Source: Muricomes sp. (GTDB lineage: Bacteria; Bacillota; Clostridia; Lachnospirales; Lachnospiraceae). Taken from it: DNA of 5,334 nt. Numbering within the stretch: position 1 is the stretch's first letter; every line of letters begins with the position of its first letter. The DNA lies in assembly GCA_020024675.1 (NCBI GenBank), contig JAHHTM010000112.1, positions 1-5,334 on the forward strand. The letters run 5' to 3'. Positions 1-5,334 of this stretch are shown here, in pieces. The notes below the pieces were generated by a model. It did not search any database and had not been told where the DNA came from. It saw only the letters and a list, made by a program, of their open reading frames with translations. The position numbers and the translations under genes are program-made.

Positions 1-416
1 CCATTAGTCGTCTTTGGTCCCTCTGGTTTAATATTATTTTCCAATGCATAATCTGCAACAAATCTTTCTAGTTTACCAATCGAAATTGCTGCTCCTTTTA
101 TGCCACGGATACATTTTCCTTCACACTGTGACTCCTGTGGACATACACGACCACAAATAGCCGGAAGTGCTGAAGACTGTCCAATAATTTTGTATGCTTC
201 TTCAATATTTCCTTCTTTTACCTGATTAATAAATGCAGGAATATTGATAGATACAGGACAACCCTGAATACATTTTGCATTTTTACAATTAAGGCATCTT
301 GCTGCTTCTTCCATAGCTTCTTCTTTATTGTATCCAAGACACACTTCTTCAAAGTTTGTCGCACGTACCTTTGGATCCTGTTCTCTTACTGGTACTCTTT
401 CTAATACATTAGCCAT
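1..416 (-). CDS. nfnB: NfnB, large subunit of NADH-dependent ferredoxin:NADP+ oxidoreductase (5' part only)
   Basis: Partial gene: the first 138 residues are present and the rest runs off the left edge (the family is about 460 residues). The fragment is the N-terminal iron-sulfur domain shared with the glutamate synthase small subunit (GltD). Two cysteine groups are visible, C41/C44/C49/C53 (CLNCKNAKCIQGCP) and C88/C92/C98/C102 (CGRVCPQESQCEGKC), which should hold two [4Fe-4S] clusters. In characterised Nfn and related enzymes one cluster has a non-cysteine ligand, and a Glu in the second group (E95 or E99) is a candidate. The FAD and NADP(H) domains lie outside the window. In the family this subunit performs flavin-based electron bifurcation, linking NADPH to NADH and ferredoxin in the cytoplasm. 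The ATG overlaps the nfnA stop codon (TAATG), so translation is probably coupled. Alone it could be called GltD, but adjacency to nfnA and the absence of a visible gltB favour NfnB. Confidence 0.88.
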   Translation of the reverse strand, partial: MANVLERVPVREQDPKVRATNFEEVCLGYNKEEAMEEAARCLNCKNAKCIQGCPVSINIPAFINQVKEGNIEEAYKIIGQSSALPAICGRVCPQESQCEGKCIRGIKGAAISIGKLERFVADYALENNIKPEGPKTTN

Positions 417-1318
417 TATCTTTCACCTCCCTCATCACTACATCCTTTTCCATCATGCCCGTGATGTGTTTTTCCTTCCTGAAGCTTCAGTAATGCGCGG
501 CCTTCTTTACTCTTATACATCTGCATTCTAGCCATAGCCTGATCAAAATCAACAAGATGTCCATTAAATTCCGGTCCATCTACACATGCAAATTTAATTT
601 CATCACCAATTTGAAGGCGACATGCTCCACACATACCTGTACCATCAACCATAATAGGGTTCATACTAACAATTGTAGGTATATCTAGTTTTTTTGTAAG
701 AAGACATACGAATTTCATCATGATCATAGGGCCGATTGCAATACACTCGTCGTATTGTTTTCCTTCTTCATTTACAAGATCCTCAATCACTTTTGTAACC
801 ATACCTGAACGTCCGTATGATCCGTCATCTGTAGTTACATATAAGTTTCCTGAAACTGCTTCTAATTCTTTTTCAAGGATCAACATATCTTTTGTCTTGG
901 ATCCAACAATGACATCAGCTGCAATTCCTCTCTTATGAAGCCACTTTACCTGAGGATATACCGGTGCCGCTCCTACTCCACCTGCAACAAATAAAATTTT
1001 CTTCTTTTTTAACTCTTCAATATCTGTATGAATAAGTTCTGATGGACATCCAAGCGGTCCAACAAAATCACGGAAATAGTCCCCTTCCTTTAGTTCAGCC
1101 ATTTTTATAGTAGAGGCTCCTACTTCCTGAAATACAATTGTGATGGTACCTGCTTCTCTGTCATAATCACAAATCGTAAGTGGGATTCTTTCTCCTTTTT
1201 CATCCATTTTCACAATTACAAACTGGCCCGGCTGGCAGTGTTTTGCAACTCTTGGCGCTTCAACATCCATAAGATAAATCTTATCGGCCAGTTTTTCTGA
1301 TTTAACAATCCTATACAT
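416..1318 (-). CDS. nfnA: NfnA, small subunit of NADH-dependent ferredoxin:NADP+ oxidoreductase
   Basis: Complete, 300 residues, of the ferredoxin-NADP reductase/dihydroorotate dehydrogenase electron-transfer (PyrK-like) family. The N-terminal beta-barrel (about 1-100) has the flavin motif RIPLTICD (44-51). The nucleotide-binding domain follows, with the glycine motif AGGVGAAP (112-119). The C-terminal part carries DGTGMCGAC (225-233) and C245. D225, C230, C233 and C245 match the three-Cys plus one-Asp [2Fe-2S] ligand set described for Thermotoga Nfn. The subunit binds FAD and NAD(H) and passes electrons to NfnB, giving NADH + reduced ferredoxin + 2 NADP+ to 2 NADPH, or the reverse. The ATG is preceded by AAGGAGG six bases upstream. 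The tail (283-300) is rich in His, Gly and charged residues. Such genes are often mislabelled sulfide dehydrogenase or PyrK; the nfnB partner immediately downstream argues for Nfn. Confidence 0.9.
   Translation of the reverse strand: MYRIVKSEKLADKIYLMDVEAPRVAKHCQPGQFVIVKMDEKGERIPLTICDYDREAGTITIVFQEVGASTIKMAELKEGDYFRDFVGPLGCPSELIHTDIEELKKKKILFVAGGVGAAPVYPQVKWLHKRGIAADVIVGSKTKDMLILEKELEAVSGNLYVTTDDGSYGRSGMVTKVIEDLVNEEGKQYDECIAIGPMIMMKFVCLLTKKLDIPTIVSMNPIMVDGTGMCGACRLQIGDEIKFACVDGPEFNGHLVDFDQAMARMQMYKSKEGRALLKLQEGKTHHGHDGKGCSDEGGER
426..431 (-). promoter_or_regulatory. Ribosome binding site of nfnB inside the end of nfnA
   Basis: GGGAGG, followed by TGA, lies within the last codons of nfnA, nine bases before the nfnB ATG at 416-414. 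Together with the one-base TAATG overlap it fixes the nfnB start and supports translational coupling, giving balanced amounts of the two subunits. Confidence 0.8.
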
Positions 1319-1335
1319 TTTAGTCCTCCTTGTAA

Positions 1336-1362
1336 TATAATACCCTTTTATTATAATACCCT
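1336..1362. repeat. Two direct copies of an 11-base motif upstream of nfnA
   Basis: TATAATACCCT occurs at 1336-1346 and again at 1352-1362, a 16-base period. On the minus strand each copy reads AGGGTATTATA. The upstream copy overlaps the proposed -10 and the downstream copy falls around the predicted transcript start. They may be binding half-sites, a duplicated -10 region, or simple slippage in AT-rich sequence. Confidence 0.55.
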
Positions 1363-1370
1363 ATAATAAA
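1347..1370. repeat. Perfect 9-bp inverted repeat over the nfnAB -10 region
   Basis: On the plus strand TTTATTATA (1347-1355) and TATAATAAA (1362-1370) are exact reverse complements separated by six bases, ATACCC. The repeat covers the proposed -10 box, which is a plausible position for a repressor operator. I do not recognise the regulator. In such AT-rich DNA a chance palindrome is possible. Confidence 0.5.
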
Positions 1371-1381
1371 TCGAATGACAA
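1353..1381 (-). promoter_or_regulatory. Probable sigma-A promoter of nfnAB
   Basis: On the minus strand TTGTCA (1381-1376) is followed by a 17-base spacer and TATTAT (1358-1353). This predicts a start near 1346 and a leader of about 28 bases before nfnA. It lies just after the terminator of the upstream alcohol dehydrogenase gene, so nfnAB is likely a separate unit. The stretch is very AT-rich and other -10-like hexamers exist (for example TATAAT at 1355-1350), so the exact boxes are uncertain. Confidence 0.55.
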
Positions 1382-1396
1382 GCTGTGAAATTTAAT

Positions 1397-1440
1397 AAAA
1401 ATCAAGAGGCCGGTATCATCTGACCAACCTCTTGATTTTT
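1397..1440 (-). terminator. Rho-independent terminator after the alcohol dehydrogenase gene
   Basis: Arms 1397-1409 and 1428-1440 are perfect 13-bp complements (core AATCAAGAGG/CCTCTTGATT) with an A-run before and a U-run after. In the minus-strand RNA the stem continues through two U·G wobble pairs and GGU/ACC to about 18 bp, with an 8-base loop CAGAUGAU. In plus-strand RNA the same positions are C/A mismatches, which supports a minus-strand terminator. It begins 22 bases after the alcohol dehydrogenase stop codon and separates that gene from nfnAB. Confidence 0.9.
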
Positions 1441-1462
1441 ATGTATCACAATGATTTTCGGA

Positions 1463-2644
1463 TTAAAAATCTACTTCTTTTCCATAATAAATACATGTAA
1501 ACAGTCTTTCCATTTCAGCTGGAGTGATGCTTCTTGGATTAGAACCTGTACATGCATCACCTACGGCAAGTTCTGAAATTTGTGCAACTTTTTCTTTAAA
1601 TTCATTTTCATCAATACCAAACTCTTTAAGCGTATGTGGAATGTCAAGTACATCATTAAAATGATCAATTTTCTTACATAGACTGTTAATAAGAGATTGT
1701 TCGGAAACTCCCTCAAGTCCTACTCTTCTTGCAATCTCTGCATAACGTTTTGCTGCTACAGGATCTTTTGCATTGTAACGGATAACATATGGGAGGTACA
1801 TAGCATTTGCAAGTCCATGTGTAATATGTCCTGTTGAAAATGCTGCTCCTGTCTTATGTGCCATAGAATGTACGATACCAAGTAACGCATTAGAAAATGC
1901 CATACCTGCAAGACACTGTGCTGTATGCATTTTTTCTCTTGCCTCCTGATTTCCTGCATAAGAAGCTGGGAGATAATCAAACACCATTTCGATAGCTTGA
2001 AGTGCAAGTGGATCTGTAAACGCACAATTTAATGTAGACACATATGCCTCTATCGCATGTGTAAGCGCATCCATACCTGTATAAGCAACTTGATGAACTG
2101 GAAGTGCCTCTACTAACTCAGGATCAACGATTGCTACATCTGGTGTGATTTCAAAATCTGCAAGTGGATATTTAATTCCTTTTGCATAGTCTGTAATAAC
2201 TGAAAATGCTGTAACTTCTGTTGCAGTTCCTGATGTAGATGGAATTGCTACAAATTTAGCTTTTTGTCTTAATTCAGGGAAATTAAACGGTACACACAAA
2301 TCTTCAAATGTTACATCTGGATACTCGTAAAATGCCCACATAGCTTTGGCTGCATCAATTGGTGAACCACCACCCATAGCAACAATCCAGTCTGGTTCAA
2401 ATGCACGCATAGCTTCTGCGCCCTTCTTAACTGTCTCCACTGATGGATCTGGTTCAACACCTTCAAATAATTGAACCTCCATTCCAGCTTCTTTTAAGTA
2501 TCCAACTGCTTTGTCAAGAAATCCCTGGCGTTTCATAGAACCGCCACCTACAACAAGAATAGCCTTTTTACCCTTAAGGTTTTTCAGTTGCTCCAAACTA
2601 CCTTTTCCGTGATAAATGTCTCGTGGCAATGTAAATCTGCTCAT
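1463..2644 (-). CDS. Iron-containing (group III) alcohol dehydrogenase
   Basis: Complete, 393 residues, the usual length for the Fe-ADH family (FucO, butanol dehydrogenase and the ADH part of AdhE). The N-terminal Rossmann-like domain has VVGGGSMKR (31-39) and the cofactor motif GGGSPIDAAK (91-100), followed by PSTSGTATEVT (135-145). The C-terminal helical domain has the metal ligands D192 and H196 in GMDALTHAIEAY, H259 in GIVHSMAHKTGA, and most likely H276 in HITHGLANA; H263 matches the conserved catalytic-site histidine. It is probably a cytoplasmic NAD(P)H-dependent aldehyde reductase working in fermentative reoxidation of cofactor. Substrate and cofactor preference cannot be read from sequence. 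The familiar HIPHG is HITHG here, preceded by a short STG insertion relative to AdhE. The ATG has AAGGAG seven to eight bases upstream. The gene has its own promoter and terminator, so it looks monocistronic. Confidence 0.93.
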   Translation of the reverse strand: MSRFTLPRDIYHGKGSLEQLKNLKGKKAILVVGGGSMKRQGFLDKAVGYLKEAGMEVQLFEGVEPDPSVETVKKGAEAMRAFEPDWIVAMGGGSPIDAAKAMWAFYEYPDVTFEDLCVPFNFPELRQKAKFVAIPSTSGTATEVTAFSVITDYAKGIKYPLADFEITPDVAIVDPELVEALPVHQVAYTGMDALTHAIEAYVSTLNCAFTDPLALQAIEMVFDYLPASYAGNQEAREKMHTAQCLAGMAFSNALLGIVHSMAHKTGAAFSTGHITHGLANAMYLPYVIRYNAKDPVAAKRYAEIARRVGLEGVSEQSLINSLCKKIDHFNDVLDIPHTLKEFGIDENEFKEKVAQISELAVGDACTGSNPRSITPAEMERLFTCIYYGKEVDF

Positions 2645-2685
2645 CTCAAATCTCCTTTTACTGATAATTTATTTTGATAACTCCG

Positions 2686-2714
2686 ATTATAACACCGTTA
2701 AACTTTTAACGCAA
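2686..2714 (-). promoter_or_regulatory. Sigma-A promoter of the alcohol dehydrogenase gene
   Basis: On the minus strand TTGCGT (2714-2709), a 17-base spacer, and a consensus TATAAT (2691-2686) preceded by TGT, which makes an extended -10. The predicted start is near 2679, leaving a leader of about 35 bases before the ATG at 2644. This is the best promoter in the window. Confidence 0.8.
2697..2710. promoter_or_regulatory. Possible Rex operator in the alcohol dehydrogenase promoter spacer
   Basis: GTTAA (2697-2701), four bases ACTT, TTAAC (2706-2710). This is the core of the Rex consensus TTGTTAANNNNTTAACAA; the outer TT/AA positions do not match (CC and GC here). It lies between the -35 and -10 boxes and overlaps the -35 by two bases, where a bound repressor would block RNA polymerase. 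Rex senses NADH/NAD+ and is known to control alcohol dehydrogenase genes in Clostridia. The assignment is an inference from one site. Confidence 0.5.
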
Positions 2715-2754
2715 CCTTTATTTTAGTTATTTTGTATTTATTTTTATAAAAAAT

Positions 2755-2792
2755 CCACTATTATTCTGCAATTTTCAACAAAATAATAGTGG
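2755..2792 (-). terminator. Rho-independent terminator of the fhs-folD operon
   Basis: Arms 2755-2765 and 2782-2792 are perfect 11-bp complements (CCACTATTATT/AATAATAGTGG). In the minus-strand RNA the stem extends through U·G, U-A, G-C and U·G to about 15 bp around an 8-base loop UGAAAAUU. It is followed by A and six U's. The hairpin starts six bases after the stop codon of the 4106-2799 gene. A T-run also flanks it on the plus strand, but the wobble pairs form only in minus-strand RNA. Confidence 0.88.
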
Positions 2793-2798
2793 CATTTT

Positions 2799-4106
2799 TT
2801 AATCTGCTTCGGAACTATATACATAATTCCGTTTTGTTACCTGTGTGTATTTTTCCGAATCATTTTTTTTCAACACTGCACTAAACAATGTCTGACCTTC
2901 CGGCATAGTTATTGGTCCTTCATACTTCGTTGGATTTGAAGCCGGGGCAGACGGATCTGTACCATCCATAGTGTAGTAGGCTGTGTACCCTTCAGGTACA
3001 ACAATTTTTATTTCTGTCGCTGTTTCATACTGACCTGTAGACGGGCTGACTGAAGGTGCATCCTCAATTGGTAATGCAATCATATATTTTTTTGATGCAA
3101 CCACACTTGGAATCTTGTTTTTATTAACAGCAATCGCTTTTATATTTGTTTCGCCTTCTTTGTCAATAAGAATTGGTGCATCATATTGCTGACTATATAT
3201 GTCCGGATCACTTCCATCCATTGTATAGTAGATTTTATTTCCCTTTGATGTAAGCGCTACCTCCTGAACTTCTTCATATGTTCCTTCTAAAAGATCAAAT
3301 TCTGGTTTAGGTGTAACATATTTTTTTAAGCTTTCCAGAACTTCTTCATATCTGCAGTCGCTTAACACTTCAGATACTTTCTTTGGCTGCTTTGTATCTA
3401 AATAAAAATCAATAATAGCCTGATATAACTTTACATTATCCGGCTGAACTGCAATTGCTGAAAGAAACACATTTTCTGCGCCTTCCATATCTTCTTTTTT
3501 CTGGCAAATCTTTGCAAGTCCTTCATATGCCTCTGGTCTTTTTCTGTCTTTTTTACTTGCTTTTGTGAAATACTGTTCCGCTTTAGCATAATCAGAAGAC
3601 AACAACGCTTTGTTTCCTTTTCTAATTTGTCCTGCATAGGAATTTAAATATACAATACTTCCTATACATACAACTGCAAAAAGTGTAATCACTAAAATAA
3701 TCATTCTTCTTTGTCTTCGCATTTTCGCTAAACGCCTTTGCTTTGCTTTTCGTCTGCGTTTATGATCATTCCCTCTATTTAATTTTTTATTTTGTTCATG
3801 ATCTTGACCAGTTTTTTCTGATGATTGCATTTTTCTTTCTCTATATGCTCTGGAATGCGTTTGACCAAATCCTTTTTCAGTTGACATTCCAGATGAATAA
3901 GCATACCTTTCGGAATTATCAACATGATAGTTCCTCACACCATCTGTTCTACTTGGTCTTGTGGCATTTCTCACAGACTGTCTGACTTCACCAGTAAGGA
4001 CATCATCTAACGGGTTATAGTCTGGAACAATCTGAATCTCCATTCCGCAAAACGGGCAGTATATGCGCCCTCTTGGAATTACAGCACCACAATTCACACA
4101 CTTCAT
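2799..4106 (-). CDS. Zinc-ribbon, single-pass membrane protein with TPR-like region and two chitobiase-C-type beta repeats; function unknown
   Basis: Complete, 435 residues from the ATG at 4106. In order: a zinc ribbon with C3, C6, C17 and C20 (CVNCG...CPFCG); a low-complexity polar linker (about 28-115); a very basic stretch (116-134, rich in Lys and Arg); one membrane helix (about 135-155, ILVITLFAVVCIGSIVYL); a TPR-like helical region (about 163-260, with GNKALLSSDYAKAEQYFTKA and PEAYEGLAKICQKKEDMEGA); then two immunoglobulin-like repeats (about 269-342 and 352-430). The repeats carry YYTMDGSDP (293-301) and YYTMDGTDP (377-385), the signature of chitobiase/hexosaminidase C-terminal-type (CHB_HEX_C) domains. 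The basic stretch before the helix predicts the zinc ribbon in the cytoplasm and the TPR and beta repeats outside. No enzyme motif is visible, so a scaffold or envelope-binding role is a guess. Its ribosome binding site overlaps the folD stop codon, so it is co-transcribed with folate genes without an obvious functional link. Confidence 0.88.
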   Translation of the reverse strand: MKCVNCGAVIPRGRIYCPFCGMEIQIVPDYNPLDDVLTGEVRQSVRNATRPSRTDGVRNYHVDNSERYAYSSGMSTEKGFGQTHSRAYRERKMQSSEKTGQDHEQNKKLNRGNDHKRRRKAKQRRLAKMRRQRRMIILVITLFAVVCIGSIVYLNSYAGQIRKGNKALLSSDYAKAEQYFTKASKKDRKRPEAYEGLAKICQKKEDMEGAENVFLSAIAVQPDNVKLYQAIIDFYLDTKQPKKVSEVLSDCRYEEVLESLKKYVTPKPEFDLLEGTYEEVQEVALTSKGNKIYYTMDGSDPDIYSQQYDAPILIDKEGETNIKAIAVNKNKIPSVVASKKYMIALPIEDAPSVSPSTGQYETATEIKIVVPEGYTAYYTMDGTDPSAPASNPTKYEGPITMPEGQTLFSAVLKKNDSEKYTQVTKRNYVYSSEAD

Positions 4107-4110
4107 GTTA

Positions 4111-4119
4111 CCCCCTCCT
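4111..4119 (-). promoter_or_regulatory. Ribosome binding site that sets the start of the zinc-ribbon gene
   Basis: AGGAGGGGG overlaps the folD stop codon TAG (4120-4118) and lies four bases before the ATG at 4106. It selects this ATG over an in-frame TTG at 4142, which lies inside folD and would add twelve residues. Starting here places the CxxC ribbon at residues 3-6, as is usual for such N-terminal zinc ribbons. Confidence 0.8.
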
Positions 4120-4957
4120 ACACACGTACAGTTTCTACACAATTATTCATAAGCATTGCGATCGTCATAGGGCCAACTCCTCCGGGAACTGGAGTGATTG
4201 CTGATGTATGCGGCTCTACATCCATAAAATCAACATCTCCGCATAATTTATTATTTACATCTCTGTGCATCCCCACATCAATTACGACCGCTCCCTCTTT
4301 TATATACTCTGAATTTATAAATTTTTCCTTACCAAGTGCAACAATAACAATATCTGCTCTTTTTGTAATTTCTTTTAAATTTACAGTTTTAGAGTGTGCA
4401 ATTGTAACTGTCGCATTTTCTCTCAACATCAAAGCAGCCATAGGTTTCCCTACGATATTGCTTCTCCCTATAATAACGCATTCCTTTCCTGACATTTGAA
4501 TGTCAGAACGTTTTAAAAGTTGAATAATACCTGCCGGTGTACAGGATAAAAATCCTTTTTCTCCTGTCCACAAACGGCCTATATTAATGGGATGAAAACC
4601 GTCTACATCTTTTTCAGGACGAATGAGATTTATAATTCTGTCTTCGTTAATATGATCTGGAAGCGGAAGCTGTACAAGTATACCGTTAACTGAATCATCT
4701 TGATTCAATGTTTCTACCAGTTTTACCAATTCTTCCTCTGTTGTATTCTCAGGCAATTCATATGATTTTGATTCAATTCCTATATAAGAACATGCTCGTT
4801 TTTTGTTCTTTACATATACGCAAGATGCCGGATCTTCTCCAACCTGAACAACTGCCAAACATACTGAAATTCCTTGTTCTTTTAATTGCTGTACTTCTAT
4901 ACGTAATTCTTCTTTTATGTCTGATGAGATTTTCTTTCCATCAATAAGTTGTGCCAT
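4118..4957 (-). CDS. folD: FolD, bifunctional methylene-THF dehydrogenase / methenyl-THF cyclohydrolase
   Basis: Complete, 279 residues, normal FolD length. It interconverts 5,10-methylene-, 5,10-methenyl- and 10-formyl-tetrahydrofolate in the cytoplasm, usually with NADP(H). The N-terminal catalytic domain has Y48 and K52 in YVKNKKRAC, matching the E. coli Tyr50/Lys54 pair, the QLPLP motif (96-100), and KDVDGFHP (116-123) with D119. The nucleotide-binding domain has GRSNIVGKP (164-172), and the C-terminal signature PGGVGPMT is at 258-265. All key residues are present. The ATG has AAAGGAG upstream, and that site overlaps the fhs stop codon. The 11-nt gap to fhs means the two consecutive steps of formate activation are co-expressed, as in the methyl branch of the Wood-Ljungdahl pathway or for purine and methionine one-carbon supply. 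Cofactor preference was not determined. Confidence 0.97.
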   Translation of the reverse strand: MAQLIDGKKISSDIKEELRIEVQQLKEQGISVCLAVVQVGEDPASCVYVKNKKRACSYIGIESKSYELPENTTEEELVKLVETLNQDDSVNGILVQLPLPDHINEDRIINLIRPEKDVDGFHPINIGRLWTGEKGFLSCTPAGIIQLLKRSDIQMSGKECVIIGRSNIVGKPMAALMLRENATVTIAHSKTVNLKEITKRADIVIVALGKEKFINSEYIKEGAVVIDVGMHRDVNNKLCGDVDFMDVEPHTSAITPVPGGVGPMTIAMLMNNCVETVRV

Positions 4958-4968
4958 TTTATTCTCCT

Positions 4969-5334
4969 TTAAAACAGCCCTGTAATTCTTCCATCTTCTG
5001 CAACATCAATTCCATTTGCTGCTGGAACTTTTGGAAGACCTGGCATTGTCATGACTGTACCGGTAAGAACTACTGCAAAACCTGCTCCAGCGTTCACATA
5101 AACTTCTCTGACATGAATATCAAAGTTTTCTGGACGACCTAATTTTTTCGCATCATCTGAAAGTGAATACTGATTCTTAGCCATACATACCGGAAGATTA
5201 GAAAATCCCATAGATTCAATCTTAGCAATCTGCTTTAAAGCAGCCGGCTCATAAACAACTCCTCGGGCACCATATATTTCTTTTGCAATTTTTTCTATTT
5301 TATCTTTTATCGAAATTTCATCTTCATAAAGTGG
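4969..5334 (-). CDS. fhs: Formate-tetrahydrofolate ligase (C-terminal part only)
   Basis: Partial gene: the last 121 residues are present, and the frame stays open to the right edge without a start. The full enzyme is about 555 residues, so roughly the first 435 lie outside, including the ATP-binding loop. The fragment has features I recognise from the family's C-terminus: ARGVVYEP, the segment PVCMAKNQYSLSDD, the LGRPENF region, NAGAGFAVVLTG, MTMPGLPKVPAA, and the terminal GRITGLF. The enzyme makes 10-formyl-tetrahydrofolate from formate, ATP and tetrahydrofolate in the cytoplasm. FolD, encoded 11 nt downstream, takes its product. Nothing in the visible part is broken. Confidence 0.95.
   Translation of the reverse strand, partial: PLYEDEISIKDKIEKIAKEIYGARGVVYEPAALKQIAKIESMGFSNLPVCMAKNQYSLSDDAKKLGRPENFDIHVREVYVNAGAGFAVVLTGTVMTMPGLPKVPAANGIDVAEDGRITGLF

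Noticed and set aside
1..416. Calling the left-edge gene glutamate synthase small subunit (gltD)
   Set aside because: The visible iron-sulfur domain is shared by both families, but the coupled upstream partner is an NfnA-type reductase and no gltB is present in the window. The missing C-terminal part could still be checked.
1319..1462. Riboswitch or small RNA in the gap between the alcohol dehydrogenase gene and nfnA
   Set aside because: The gap is accounted for by one terminator and one AT-rich promoter, and the predicted leader of about 28 bases is too short for a riboswitch.
1756..2025. 89-codon open frame on the minus strand inside the alcohol dehydrogenase gene
   Set aside because: It is an out-of-frame shadow of a well-conserved enzyme, with no recognisable domain and no sign of independent expression.
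3743..3985. Plus-strand open frame antisense to the zinc-ribbon gene, with hydrophobic stretches
   Set aside because: The Phe/Leu-rich sequence is what results from reading the opposite strand of Lys/Arg/Glu-rich coding DNA. The real gene is on the minus strand.
4107..4142. Upstream TTG start for the zinc-ribbon gene, adding twelve residues with three more cysteines and overlapping folD
   Set aside because: No ribosome binding site precedes the TTG, while AGGAGGGGG stands four bases before the ATG at 4106. The extra residues are just the folD end read in another frame.
4194..4499. 101-codon plus-strand open frame antisense to folD
   Set aside because: It lies wholly inside an intact, conserved folD and has no recognisable family.
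4951..5142. 63-codon Cys-rich plus-strand open frame across the fhs-folD junction
   Set aside because: It is antisense to the conserved fhs C-terminus, and its cysteines come from the complement of Ala/Gly/Thr codons.

Overview
This is an AT-rich window in which every gene I can support reads from the minus strand. It holds six protein genes, two of them cut by the window edges. Low GC, strong AAGGAGG-type ribosome binding sites, an NfnAB pair, a formate-tetrahydrofolate ligase/FolD pair and an iron alcohol dehydrogenase together suggest an anaerobic Firmicute of the Clostridia. The protein style looks closest to Lachnospiraceae. That family-level placement is an impression from remembered sequences, not a search result.

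In the direction of transcription (right to left) the layout is as follows. (1) 5334-4969 is the C-terminal 121 residues of formate-tetrahydrofolate ligase (fhs). (2) 4957-4118 is folD, 11 nt downstream. (3) 4106-2799 is a 435-residue membrane protein, again 11 nt downstream, with an N-terminal zinc ribbon, a very basic stretch, one membrane helix, TPR-like helices and two chitobiase-C-terminal-type beta repeats. Its function is unknown. These three form one apparent operon that ends at a hairpin terminator at 2755-2792. (4) 2644-1463 is an iron-dependent alcohol dehydrogenase with its own good promoter. A Rex-like palindrome sits between its -35 and -10 boxes, and a strong terminator follows at 1397-1440. 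(5) 1318-416 is nfnA, and (6) 416-1 is the start of nfnB, joined by a TAATG stop/start overlap. An AT-rich promoter with inverted and direct repeats lies upstream of nfnA.

Functionally the window is about one-carbon and redox metabolism. Fhs and FolD carry formate to methylene-tetrahydrofolate (or the reverse), and FolD usually uses NADP(H). NfnAB interconverts NADH plus reduced ferredoxin with NADPH. The alcohol dehydrogenase reoxidises NAD(P)H by reducing an aldehyde. The genes lie in at least three transcription units, so shared regulation is an inference. No RNA gene, mobile element, CRISPR array or phage feature was seen. The two intergenic gaps over 100 bp (1319-1462 and 2645-2798) are filled by promoters and terminators, and no gap exceeds 300 bp.

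The window looks mostly like ordinary core metabolism. The points most worth a second look are the Rex-like site, the repeats at the nfn promoter, and the unexplained zinc-ribbon/TPR/beta-repeat membrane protein tied to the folate genes.
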